The position numbers were made by a program, and so were the translations under genes. From NCBI GenBank assembly GCA_018242505.1, contig JAFEBU010000038.1, positions 62,001 to 126,000 on the forward strand: a stretch of DNA of 64,000 bases. Reading direction: 5' to 3'. Shown piece by piece: positions 42,103 to 49,608 of the stretch (positions are counted from its first letter, which is position 1; each line of letters opens with the position of its first letter). The notes under the pieces were generated by a model. The model did not search any database, was not told the origin of the DNA, and worked only from the letters and a program-made list of their open reading frames with translations. The DNA comes from Pseudomonadota bacterium. GTDB taxonomy: Bacteria; Pseudomonadota; Alphaproteobacteria; Reyranellales; Reyranellaceae.

Positions 42103-43635
42103 CTATTCTGCCGCCGCGGCCGTGAGGCGCGGACGGTTGAAGTCCTCGGGGAAATGCCTGATGGCGCTCATCACGGGATAGGGCGTGAAGCCGCCCAGCG
42201 CGCAGAGCGAAGCGAATTTCAGCGTCCGGCAGAGATCCTCGACCAGGGCGAGATTGGCTTCACGCCGCTCGCCGCGGATGATCCTGTCCATCGTCTCCAT
42301 GCCACGTACCGAGCCCAACCGGCAGGGCGTGCACTTACCGCAGGATTCGAGGGCGCAGAACTCGAGGGCGAAACGTGCCTGGCGCGCCATATCGACCGTG
42401 TCGTCGAACACGACCAGGCCGCCATGGCCGATCAAGCCGTCACGAGCGGCGTAGGCTTCGTAGTCGTAGGGCGTATCGAATAGGGCGCGCGGGAAGTAGG
42501 CGCCGAGCGGCCCACCCGCCTGCACGGCGCGGACCGGCCGGCCGCTGTGCGTGCCGCCACCGATCTCGTCGACAAGCTCGCCCAGGCTCAATCCGAACGG
42601 CGCCTCGAACAGGCCTGCATGTTTGACGTTGCCGGCGAGCTGGATCGGCATGGTGCCGCGCGAGCGGCCAAAGCCCAGTGCCGCATAGGCCTCGCCGCCT
42701 TCGGCCAGGATCGCCGGCACCGTGGCCAGCGAGATCGCATTGTTGACGGCGGTGGGCTTGCCGAACAGGCCCTTGTGCGCCGGCAGCGGCGGCTTGGCGC
42801 GCACCTGGCCGCGCTTGCCTTCGAGGCTGTCGAGCAGCGACGTCTCCTCGCCGCACACATAGGCGCCCGCCCCGACCCGGACCTCCAGATCGAACTTCGC
42901 TTCGGCGCCCAGCAGGCCCTCGGCCTCCGCGAGAACGATGGCGCGCTCCATGACCCGCACTGCATCGGGATATTCGGAGCGTATGTAGATGTAGCCCTTG
43001 GTCGCGCCGATCGCGAAGCCTGCGATCGCCATGCCTTCGATCAGCACGAAAGGATCGCCTTCCATGATCATGCGATCGGCATAGGTTCCGGAATCGCCTT
43101 CGTCGGCGTTGCAGACGACGTATTTGCGATCCGCCGCGGTGTCGGCGACAGTCTTCCACTTGATGCCGGTCGGGAAGCCTGCACCGCCACGGCCGCGCAG
43201 GCCGGACTTGGTCACTTCCTCGATCGTCTTCGCCGCGCCGAGACTCTTGGCGCGCTCGAGCCCGCGTCCTCCACTGTGCGCGCGATAGTCGGCGAGCGAC
43301 AGCGGATCGGTGATGCCGCAGCGCGCGAAGGTGATGCGAGTCTGCCGTTTCAGGAAGGGAAGCTCTTCCGGGCGACCGAGATGCAAGGGGTGCCTGGCGC
43401 CGAAGTCCGCCGCAAACAGCGCCGGCACGTCGCCCGGCATGACCGGTCCGAACGCAATGCGGCCGGCGGGCGTCTCGACCTCGATCATCGGCTCCAGCCA
43501 GAACAGTCCGCGCGAGCCTGTGCGCACGATCTCGACCGTCCGGCCCAGGCGCCTCGCCTCGGCCTCGAGCGCCATTGCAATACGATCGGCCCCGACAGCT
43601 CGGGCGGCGGCATCGCGAGGGACGAAGAGGCGCAT
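42103..43635 (-). CDS. fdsB: NAD-dependent formate dehydrogenase beta subunit (NADH/FMN)
   Basis: 510 residues, NuoF-like. An N-terminal thioredoxin-like portion is followed by GLRGRGGAGFPTGIKW (about 144-160, FMN/NADH), YVVCNADEGDSGTYADRMIM, YVCGEETSLLDSLEGKRGQV, and a [4Fe-4S] CGKCTPCRLG near 430. It transfers electrons to NAD+. ATG 43635 is two bases after the fdsG stop with AGGAGG upstream. Confidence 0.96.
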   Translation of the reverse strand: MRLFVPRDAAARAVGADRIAMALEAEARRLGRTVEIVRTGSRGLFWLEPMIEVETPAGRIAFGPVMPGDVPALFAADFGARHPLHLGRPEELPFLKRQTRITFARCGITDPLSLADYRAHSGGRGLERAKSLGAAKTIEEVTKSGLRGRGGAGFPTGIKWKTVADTAADRKYVVCNADEGDSGTYADRMIMEGDPFVLIEGMAIAGFAIGATKGYIYIRSEYPDAVRVMERAIVLAEAEGLLGAEAKFDLEVRVGAGAYVCGEETSLLDSLEGKRGQVRAKPPLPAHKGLFGKPTAVNNAISLATVPAILAEGGEAYAALGFGRSRGTMPIQLAGNVKHAGLFEAPFGLSLGELVDEIGGGTHSGRPVRAVQAGGPLGAYFPRALFDTPYDYEAYAARDGLIGHGGLVVFDDTVDMARQARFALEFCALESCGKCTPCRLGSVRGMETMDRIIRGERREANLALVEDLCRTLKFASLCALGGFTPYPVMSAIRHFPEDFNRPRLTAAAAE

Positions 43636-43637
43636 CG

Positions 43638-44105
43638 TCACCGACCCACCTCCTGGGCAATGGCATCGACCGAAGCCTGGTCCAGCCGCGCCATCGGCTC
43701 GCCATCGAGCATCGCCGACGGCGCGCAGGCACACAGGCCCAGGCAATAGGTGGCCTCGACGGTCAGCGACCCGTCGGCGGTGGTGCCGCCCCAGCCGACA
43801 CCGAACTGCTTCAGCACCTTCGCCGCCACGGCCTCGCCGCCCATCGACTGACAGGCTTCGGCGCGGCAGAGCTTCAACATATGCCGGCCGGCCGGCTGTT
43901 CACGGAAGTCGTGGTAAAACGACGCCACGCCGTGCACCTCGGCGCGGGTGAGGTTCATAGCCGATGCAATGAACGAGACGGCTTCGACGGGCACACAGCC
44001 GAACATGGCCTGCATGTCATGCAGGATCGGCAGCAGCGGCCCTTCGCGGCCGTCATGCCGACGAATGATCTCCAAAGCCTGCGCTTCGTTCCATGCGAGG
44101 AACAT
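43638..44105 (-). CDS. fdsG: NAD-dependent formate dehydrogenase gamma subunit
   Basis: 155 residues, NuoE-like thioredoxin fold carrying a [2Fe-2S] cluster: LCRAEACQSMGG and YCLGLCACAPSA (Cx4C and Cx3C pattern). Other signature: FGCVPVEAVSFIASAMNL then TRAEVHGVASFYHDF. GGAGAGG precedes ATG 44105. First gene of the fdsGBAD run. Two palindromes in the upstream gap are probable regulator sites. Confidence 0.95.
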   Translation of the reverse strand: MFLAWNEAQALEIIRRHDGREGPLLPILHDMQAMFGCVPVEAVSFIASAMNLTRAEVHGVASFYHDFREQPAGRHMLKLCRAEACQSMGGEAVAAKVLKQFGVGWGGTTADGSLTVEATYCLGLCACAPSAMLDGEPMARLDQASVDAIAQEVGR

Positions 44106-44213
44106 CGGCCTCTCCGTCCCCAAATGATTGGTCGTTCGTTGGCCATCCCATAGGCGGCGCATAGACAATGAACGCTTCGGGCGGGGCTGCTCAATAAAGC
44201 AGTCTGATGCTGC

Positions 44214-44230
44214 AATAGAACAAATCTATT
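44214..44230. promoter_or_regulatory. LysR-type palindrome upstream of fdsG (site 1)
   Basis: AATAGA-ACAAA-TCTATT is a perfect inverted repeat that contains a T-N11-A core, the usual LysR-regulator recognition pattern. It lies about 110 bases upstream of fdsG, in the gap after the lysR gene. Confidence 0.55.
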
Positions 44231-44250
44231 GATGAGGCGGACTACCCCCT

Positions 44251-44270
44251 TATTCGACTATCATCGAATA
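44251..44270. promoter_or_regulatory. Palindrome upstream of fdsG (site 2)
   Basis: TATTCGA-CTATCA-TCGAATA is a perfect 7-bp-arm inverted repeat about 150 bases upstream of fdsG. Its spacing from site 1 (37 bases centre to centre) would suit a LysR tetramer covering two sites. Confidence 0.5.
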
Positions 44271-44303
44271 CAAGATCTGGTAGGTGAAACCCATTTTGCT
44301 AAT

Positions 44304-45197
44304 CTATTGTGACAAAACCTTCGCCAGTGACCGAGCTTCGGCAACCAAGGCTGAAACCAGGGTCGTCATCGGCTCCCTGGGCGGCACCACCAATCCGATC
44401 TGGTGAATGGCGTCCGGTTCGACAATGGGGATGGTCCGCAATCGTTCCGTAAGCCCCAGCGTCTCGGCGAGCTTTTCGGGCATGACGCTCGCCCACCGGC
44501 CGGTGCGGACATGGGAGAACAGCACGATCATCGAGTTCGACTCGAGCGTCGGCTCTGCTGCTCCGCCGGCAGAGTGCAGCAGGCCGTCGATGATGCGCCG
44601 GTTCTGCATGTCCGGGGTGAGCAGGCAGAGCGGGATCTTCGCGACCTCGGCCCAGGTGACGCGATCGTGGTTGCCAAACGGGCTTTCGGCCGAAGTGAGC
44701 AGGCGATACTGCTCGTAATAGAGCGGCACCGCCCGCATACGGCCGAGCGGCTCGTTGTCGATATAGGTGAGGCCGGCATCGACCTCGAGATTGTCCAGCA
44801 TCGTCAGCACCTCGATCGAGGTGCGCGACAGGATGGTGAACTTCACGTTGGGGTGGCGCGCGCGGTAGGGCGTGGTGAGCGCCGAGACCATGGCGAGCGC
44901 GGTCGGAATGGCGGCGATCTTGAGGTGTCCGGCGAGGCCCTTCTTCAATGTCTGCACTTCCTGGCGCATCGCCCGGGTGTCGGCCACGATGCCGCGCGCC
45001 CAGTCGAGCACCCGCTCGCCTTCGGCCGTGAAGCCCAGGAAGCGCGAGGTACGCTGCACCAGCATGACACCCAGAATATCCTCGAGCTGCTTGATGCCGG
45101 CCGAAAAGGTCGGCTGCGTGACGCCGCACTGTTCGGCCGCCCGGCCGAAATTGCGCTCGCGCGCCAACGCCAGCAGATATTCGAGCTTGTCGATCAT
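44304..45197 (-). CDS. LysR-family transcriptional regulator (probable fds regulator)
   Basis: 297 residues: N-terminal winged HTH (about 1-60; LALARERNFGRAAEQCGVTQ then PTFSAGIKQLED) and a periplasmic-binding-protein-like effector domain. It lies immediately upstream of fdsG on the same strand, rather than divergent as in better-known fds loci, with two palindromes in the intervening 198 bases. Control of the formate dehydrogenase genes is likely but inferred. It starts 9 bases after the dinB stop. Confidence 0.9.
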   Translation of the reverse strand: MIDKLEYLLALARERNFGRAAEQCGVTQPTFSAGIKQLEDILGVMLVQRTSRFLGFTAEGERVLDWARGIVADTRAMRQEVQTLKKGLAGHLKIAAIPTALAMVSALTTPYRARHPNVKFTILSRTSIEVLTMLDNLEVDAGLTYIDNEPLGRMRAVPLYYEQYRLLTSAESPFGNHDRVTWAEVAKIPLCLLTPDMQNRRIIDGLLHSAGGAAEPTLESNSMIVLFSHVRTGRWASVMPEKLAETLGLTERLRTIPIVEPDAIHQIGLVVPPREPMTTLVSALVAEARSLAKVLSQ

Positions 45198-45206
45198 GCC
45201 GCCGCC

Positions 45207-46289
45207 CTAGAGCCCCAGCGTCAGTTGCGGCGGCGGTGAAGGCGCCACCTGTGCCATCATGTTCGACAGCGACACGCCCAGCAAACGCACCTTCTTCTCG
45301 AGCGGGAAGATCGTGCGGACAAGCTCTACGCTTGCGCGCTCCAGTTCGGCGCGGCTCGCCACCGGCGCCGGCAAGGTGCGGCTGCGCGTGACGATCTGGA
45401 AATCGGCGTACTTGATCTTCACCGTCACCGTGCGACCGGCAACGCCCGTGCGCTCGCAGTAGCTCCAGACATCGTCGAGCACCGACAACACGCCCTGCTC
45501 GATCTCGACCGGCCGGCCGAGATCCTGTGAGAAGGTGGTCTCCGAACCGACCGACTTGCGCGGCCGATCGGGCACGACGCGTCGATCGTCCTGGCCGTGG
45601 GCAATGGCGTAGTAGTAGCTGCCCGATTTGCCGAAATAGCGCTGCAGGAAATCGAGCGATTGCGCCTTGAGGTCGGCGCCGGTCTGGATGCCGAGCCGCT
45701 TCATCTTGGCCTCGGTCGCAGGTCCCACGCCGTGGAACTTGCCGACCGGCAGGGCTTCGACGAAGGCCGGGCCCTTCTCGGGCCGGATCACGAACTGGCC
45801 GTTGGGCTTGCGATAGTCCGACGCCAGCTTGGCCAGGAACTTGTTGTAGGAAATGCCGGCCGAGGCGGTAAGGCCGGTTTCCGCGAGAATGCGGGTGCGG
45901 ATCTCGCGCGCGATCTCCGAGGCGAGCGGCATGTTCTTCAGGTTGCTCGTGACATCGAGATAGGCCTCGTCGAGCGACAACGGCTCCACGAGCGGCGTGT
46001 ATTCGAGGAAAATCGCCCGGATCTGCTGCGAGACCTGCTTGTAGACATCGAAGCGTGGCTTGACGAACAGGAGTTCGGGGCACAGGCGACGCGCCGTCGT
46101 CGACGGCATGGCCGAGCGCACGCCAAAATGGCGCGCCTCGTAGCTCGCCGCCATCACCACGCCGCGCTCGCGGCTGCCGCCTACGGCGAGCGGCTTGCCG
46201 CGCAGCGAGGGATCGTCGCGCTGCTCCACAGAGGCATAGAAGGCATCCATATCGAGATGGATGATCTTGCGGATATCCGCTTCGGCCAT
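45207..46289 (-). CDS. dinB: DNA polymerase IV (Y-family translesion polymerase)
   Basis: 360 residues. Catalytic carboxylates: D13 in LDMDAFYASVEQ and the SLDEAYLDVT pair; helix-hairpin-helix region LPVGKFHGVGPATEAKMKRL. Performs error-prone bypass of lesions in the cytosol. No LexA box could be identified in the short upstream gap to the divergent AtuA-family gene. Complete and of normal length. Confidence 0.95.
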   Translation of the reverse strand: MAEADIRKIIHLDMDAFYASVEQRDDPSLRGKPLAVGGSRERGVVMAASYEARHFGVRSAMPSTTARRLCPELLFVKPRFDVYKQVSQQIRAIFLEYTPLVEPLSLDEAYLDVTSNLKNMPLASEIAREIRTRILAETGLTASAGISYNKFLAKLASDYRKPNGQFVIRPEKGPAFVEALPVGKFHGVGPATEAKMKRLGIQTGADLKAQSLDFLQRYFGKSGSYYYAIAHGQDDRRVVPDRPRKSVGSETTFSQDLGRPVEIEQGVLSVLDDVWSYCERTGVAGRTVTVKIKYADFQIVTRSRTLPAPVASRAELERASVELVRTIFPLEKKVRLLGVSLSNMMAQVAPSPPPQLTLGL

Positions 46290-46397
46290 GACATCCGAGC
46301 CTACGACCTTCGCTCGGCCGCCTCCAAGCCTTTCAGGGCTTGCATGACCGCCATATCGGTCTCAAAACCGGCATGTTCGCCGCGAACGAAGGCCACC

Positions 46398-47771
46398 ATG
46401 TCCACGCCGATCAACGACGAGATCCGCATCCTCACGCCTTCGGGCATGCTGGGCTACGGCTTCCCGCTCGATCACTTCGAGCTTGGCCTGGCGCAACAGC
46501 CGCACGCCATCACCATCGATTCCGGCTCGACCGATTCGGGTCCGCAAAAGCTCGGCCTGGGCGAGATGACCTGCAGCCGCGAGGCCTACCTGAAGGATCT
46601 CGAGGTGCTGCTGCAGGCGCAGCACGAGGCCAGGATACCGCTCCTGATCTCCTCCGCGGGCGGCGACGGCAGCAATCTCCATGTCGATGCCTTTCGCGAG
46701 ATGATCGCCGATATCGCCGGCAAACGCGGCTGGCGCTTCAGGCTGGCGAAGATCTACGCCGATATCGACAAGGATCACATCCGCCGCGAGCTGGAGGCCG
46801 GCCGTGTCGAGCCTCTGGGACCGGTGCCCCCGCTCGATCTGCGCGAGATCGATGCGGCAACCGTCGTGGTGGCACAGATGGGCGCCGAGCCGTTCCAGAA
46901 GGCCCTGGGCGAAATCGAAGGCGTCGACGTTGTCGTGAGCGGCCGCGCCTACGATCCCTCGCCCACCGCCGCTGTCGCGATTCGCGCCGGCTTCGATCCG
47001 GCGCTGGCCTGGCATATGGGCAAGATCATGGAATGCGGGGCGCTGTGCGCCGAGCCCGTGGGGCGCAGCGTCATCGGCTACCTGCGGCGCGATCATTTCG
47101 AGATCGAACCCCTCAATCCGGCCGAACGCTGCACCACGGCGTCGGTTGCAGCCCACACGCTCTACGAAAAGTCCCATCCCTTCCTGCTCGCCGGCCCCGG
47201 CGGCACGCTCGACCTCTCGAACTGCAGGTATGAGCAGGTCACCGACCGGCGCGTGCGCGTATCCGGCAGCCGTTTCGATCCGGGCACGCGCTATACGGTC
47301 AAGCTCGAAGGAGCCAGGACCGCAGGCTGGCGCAGCATCTTCATCGCCGGCGCCCGCGACCCGATCTTCATCCGCCAGATCGATTCGATCCTCGACAAGG
47401 TGATCGGCCAGGCCCGCGCCTATTTCGGCGACGTGCCGGCCGACACCTATCGCATCATCCCGCACATCTACGGCAGGAACGGCGTCATGGGCGATCTCGA
47501 GCCGGTAAAGACGCCGGCACACGAGCTGTGCCTCATCGTCGAGGTGGCGGCCGCGACGCAGGCGCTCGCGACCGCAATCTGCGGCAAGCTACGCACCAGC
47601 CTGATGCATGCGCCCTACCCCGGCCGCATCGCCACCGCCGGCAACCTCGCCTCGCCGTTCACGCCGCTCGAAATCCCGCTCGGCCAGGCCTGCGCGTTCA
47701 ACGTCTATCACCTGATGACGGTCGACAGCCCGACGGCACTGTTCCCGATCGAGCACGAGGAGATCGCATGA
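46398..47771 (+). CDS. AtuA-family (DUF1446) acyclic-terpene-utilization-like protein
   Basis: 457 residues from ATG 46398. Family segments: DSGSTDSGPQKLGLG near the N-terminus, LISSAGGDGSNLHVDAF, VDVVVSGRAYDPSPTAAVA, GKIMECGALCAEP and NGVMGDLEP. AtuA is required for citronellol/geraniol catabolism in Pseudomonas, but most members outside that operon are uncharacterised. The next gene (DUF4387) overlaps by 4 bases, which is a usual partner. No other Atu or Liu genes are nearby. Confidence 0.88.
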   Translation: MSTPINDEIRILTPSGMLGYGFPLDHFELGLAQQPHAITIDSGSTDSGPQKLGLGEMTCSREAYLKDLEVLLQAQHEARIPLLISSAGGDGSNLHVDAFREMIADIAGKRGWRFRLAKIYADIDKDHIRRELEAGRVEPLGPVPPLDLREIDAATVVVAQMGAEPFQKALGEIEGVDVVVSGRAYDPSPTAAVAIRAGFDPALAWHMGKIMECGALCAEPVGRSVIGYLRRDHFEIEPLNPAERCTTASVAAHTLYEKSHPFLLAGPGGTLDLSNCRYEQVTDRRVRVSGSRFDPGTRYTVKLEGARTAGWRSIFIAGARDPIFIRQIDSILDKVIGQARAYFGDVPADTYRIIPHIYGRNGVMGDLEPVKTPAHELCLIVEVAAATQALATAICGKLRTSLMHAPYPGRIATAGNLASPFTPLEIPLGQACAFNVYHLMTVDSPTALFPIEHEEIA

Positions 47772-48109
47772 CCGCCGTCGTTCCGACCCCGCTGCGCGAC
47801 ATCGCCAAGGTCGTGCGCAGCAAGAACGCCGGTCCGTTCGAGATCACACTCGATATCATCTTCAAATCGAGGGAAGACTACGAGGCGGTGAAGAAGAGCG
47901 GTGTGATCACGAAGGAACTCGTCTCCGAGCTCTACAACGTGCCGACACAGGCGATCATCACCTTCGGCTTCTTCGATCTCGTCAATGCGGTGAAGATCAC
48001 CCTGCCGCGGCCGCGCGCTCAGGGCGGCATCGGCGAGACCGACATGCACGCCGCCCAGCAGCACGTGCCGCTGCAGGAAATCCGCATCCCCTGGCCGGCG
48101 TCATCCTAG
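47768..48109 (+). CDS. DUF4387 protein, AtuA partner
   Basis: 113 residues. ATG 47768 overlaps the AtuA-family stop (ATGA). LRDIAKVVRSKNAGPFEITL then DIIF and VPTQAIITFGFFDLVNAVKI match DUF4387, which is fused to or follows AtuA-type genes in many bacteria. Probably forms a complex with it. Its stop shares CTAG with the stop of the convergent outer-membrane factor gene. Confidence 0.9.
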   Translation: MTAVVPTPLRDIAKVVRSKNAGPFEITLDIIFKSREDYEAVKKSGVITKELVSELYNVPTQAIITFGFFDLVNAVKITLPRPRAQGGIGETDMHAAQQHVPLQEIRIPWPASS

Positions 48110-49608
48110 AACGGCCACCAGCCCTTCTTGACCGGCGACGGCTTGGGCACGGAAGCCGGCATCGCCGGCATGATGGCGGGCAGATCGGCGTCACGCCAGC
48201 CGCCGCCCAGCGCCGTCACCAGCGTGGCGACGGTCGTGAATCGGTTCAGGCGGATATTGATCAGCGTCTGCTGGGCGCCGAGCGACGTCGTCTGGGCGGT
48301 GATCACCGTGGTGTAGGCGACCGTACCGGCCTGGTACTGGTTGAGCGACAGCTGTTCGGCCTCGCGCGCGGCGGCGACGGCGCGACGCTGGATCGCCTCC
48401 TGCGCGGCGAAGTAGCGCTGTTGCGCCAGCGCATCCTCGACCTGCTGGAAAGCGGTGAGCACGGTCTGGCGATAGGCCGCGACCGTCTTGTCATAGTTCG
48501 CCCGAGCGCCCTCCACCTGGGCGGCGCGGGCACCGCCATCGATCAGCGTGCCCGAGAGTTGAGGCCCCAGGGACCACACGGCGGAGCCGATCTGCAACAG
48601 CTTGCTGATCGTGGTGCTCAGGAAGTTGATGCTGGCATTGAAGGTGAAGTCCGGAAAGTAGGCCGCCTGCGCAACGCCGATCTGGGCATTCGCCGACTGC
48701 ATCTGGCGCTCCGTCGAGGCAATGTCGGGCCGCCGCTCGAGCAGCATCGACGGCGTTCCCGCATCGAGTGTGGGCACCGTCCTGGGTGGGGGCGCCGTTT
48801 CGATCGAAACTTCGGCCGGCATTTTGCCGACCAGGGCGGCGATCGCATGTTCGAACTGGGCGCGATTGGCGCCCTCGGCGGCATAGAGCGCCCGCGTCTG
48901 CTCGAGCTGGGTCTGGGCCTGGGCGAGGTCGAGCCGCGAGGCGGTGCCGGCGTTCATCTGGTTGCGCACGATCTCCAGCGACCGTTCGTAGGCCGCGACC
49001 GACTGCCGATAGAGCGCGAGCCGTTCGTCCGAGATGCGCAGCGAGAAATAAGCGGTCGCGAGGCTCGACTGAATCGACAGCCGCGCCGCGGCCAGGTCGG
49101 CAGCGCTGGCCTGCGCCGCCGCGGCGTCGCTTTCGATCGTGCGGCGGATGCGGCCCCAGACGTCGATCTCCCAGGAGAGCGTGCCGCCCAGGGTATACTC
49201 GCCGAACGAGCTGCCGCCTGCCGTCGATACGATGCCGCTGCCGCTCACCCGGCCGCCGCTCGAGCTGTTCTGCGTTATCGAAGACGAATAGCCGACGGTC
49301 GGGTAGAGCGCGGACTGGCTTTGCCGGATCAGGGCCACCGCCTGACGGTAGGCGGCCTCGTTCTCCTTGAGTGTCTGGTTGGAGACGTCGACCTCGGCCA
49401 TCAGCCGGTCGAGCGCCAGGTCGCCGTAGATCGTCCACCATGGCCCGCGATCGATCGTGTCGAGCGGCAGGGCCGGACGAAAGGTGACGCCATCCACTTC
49501 CTTGTAGGCCGGTGTCGGGTCGGTCGCCGGCGGAGGACGCCTGTAGTCGGGACCAACCATGCAGCCGGAAAGCGACAGCAAGGCGACGAGAGCAAGAGTG
49601 CGGTTCAT
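48106..49608 (-). CDS. Outer-membrane efflux lipoprotein (OprM/NodT family)
   Basis: 500 residues. Lipoprotein signal with Cys16 in LSLSGCMVGPDYRRP, the classical OprM/NodT start. Two coiled-coil/beta-barrel repeats: LSIQSSLATAYFSLRISDER and TVLTAFQQVEDALAQQRYFA. Exports drugs through the outer membrane together with the two RND pumps and adaptor encoded upstream. Overlaps the preceding RND gene by 4 bases. Confidence 0.94.
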   Translation of the reverse strand: MNRTLALVALLSLSGCMVGPDYRRPPPATDPTPAYKEVDGVTFRPALPLDTIDRGPWWTIYGDLALDRLMAEVDVSNQTLKENEAAYRQAVALIRQSQSALYPTVGYSSSITQNSSSGGRVSGSGIVSTAGGSSFGEYTLGGTLSWEIDVWGRIRRTIESDAAAAQASAADLAAARLSIQSSLATAYFSLRISDERLALYRQSVAAYERSLEIVRNQMNAGTASRLDLAQAQTQLEQTRALYAAEGANRAQFEHAIAALVGKMPAEVSIETAPPPRTVPTLDAGTPSMLLERRPDIASTERQMQSANAQIGVAQAAYFPDFTFNASINFLSTTISKLLQIGSAVWSLGPQLSGTLIDGGARAAQVEGARANYDKTVAAYRQTVLTAFQQVEDALAQQRYFAAQEAIQRRAVAAAREAEQLSLNQYQAGTVAYTTVITAQTTSLGAQQTLINIRLNRFTTVATLVTALGGGWRDADLPAIMPAMPASVPKPSPVKKGWWPF

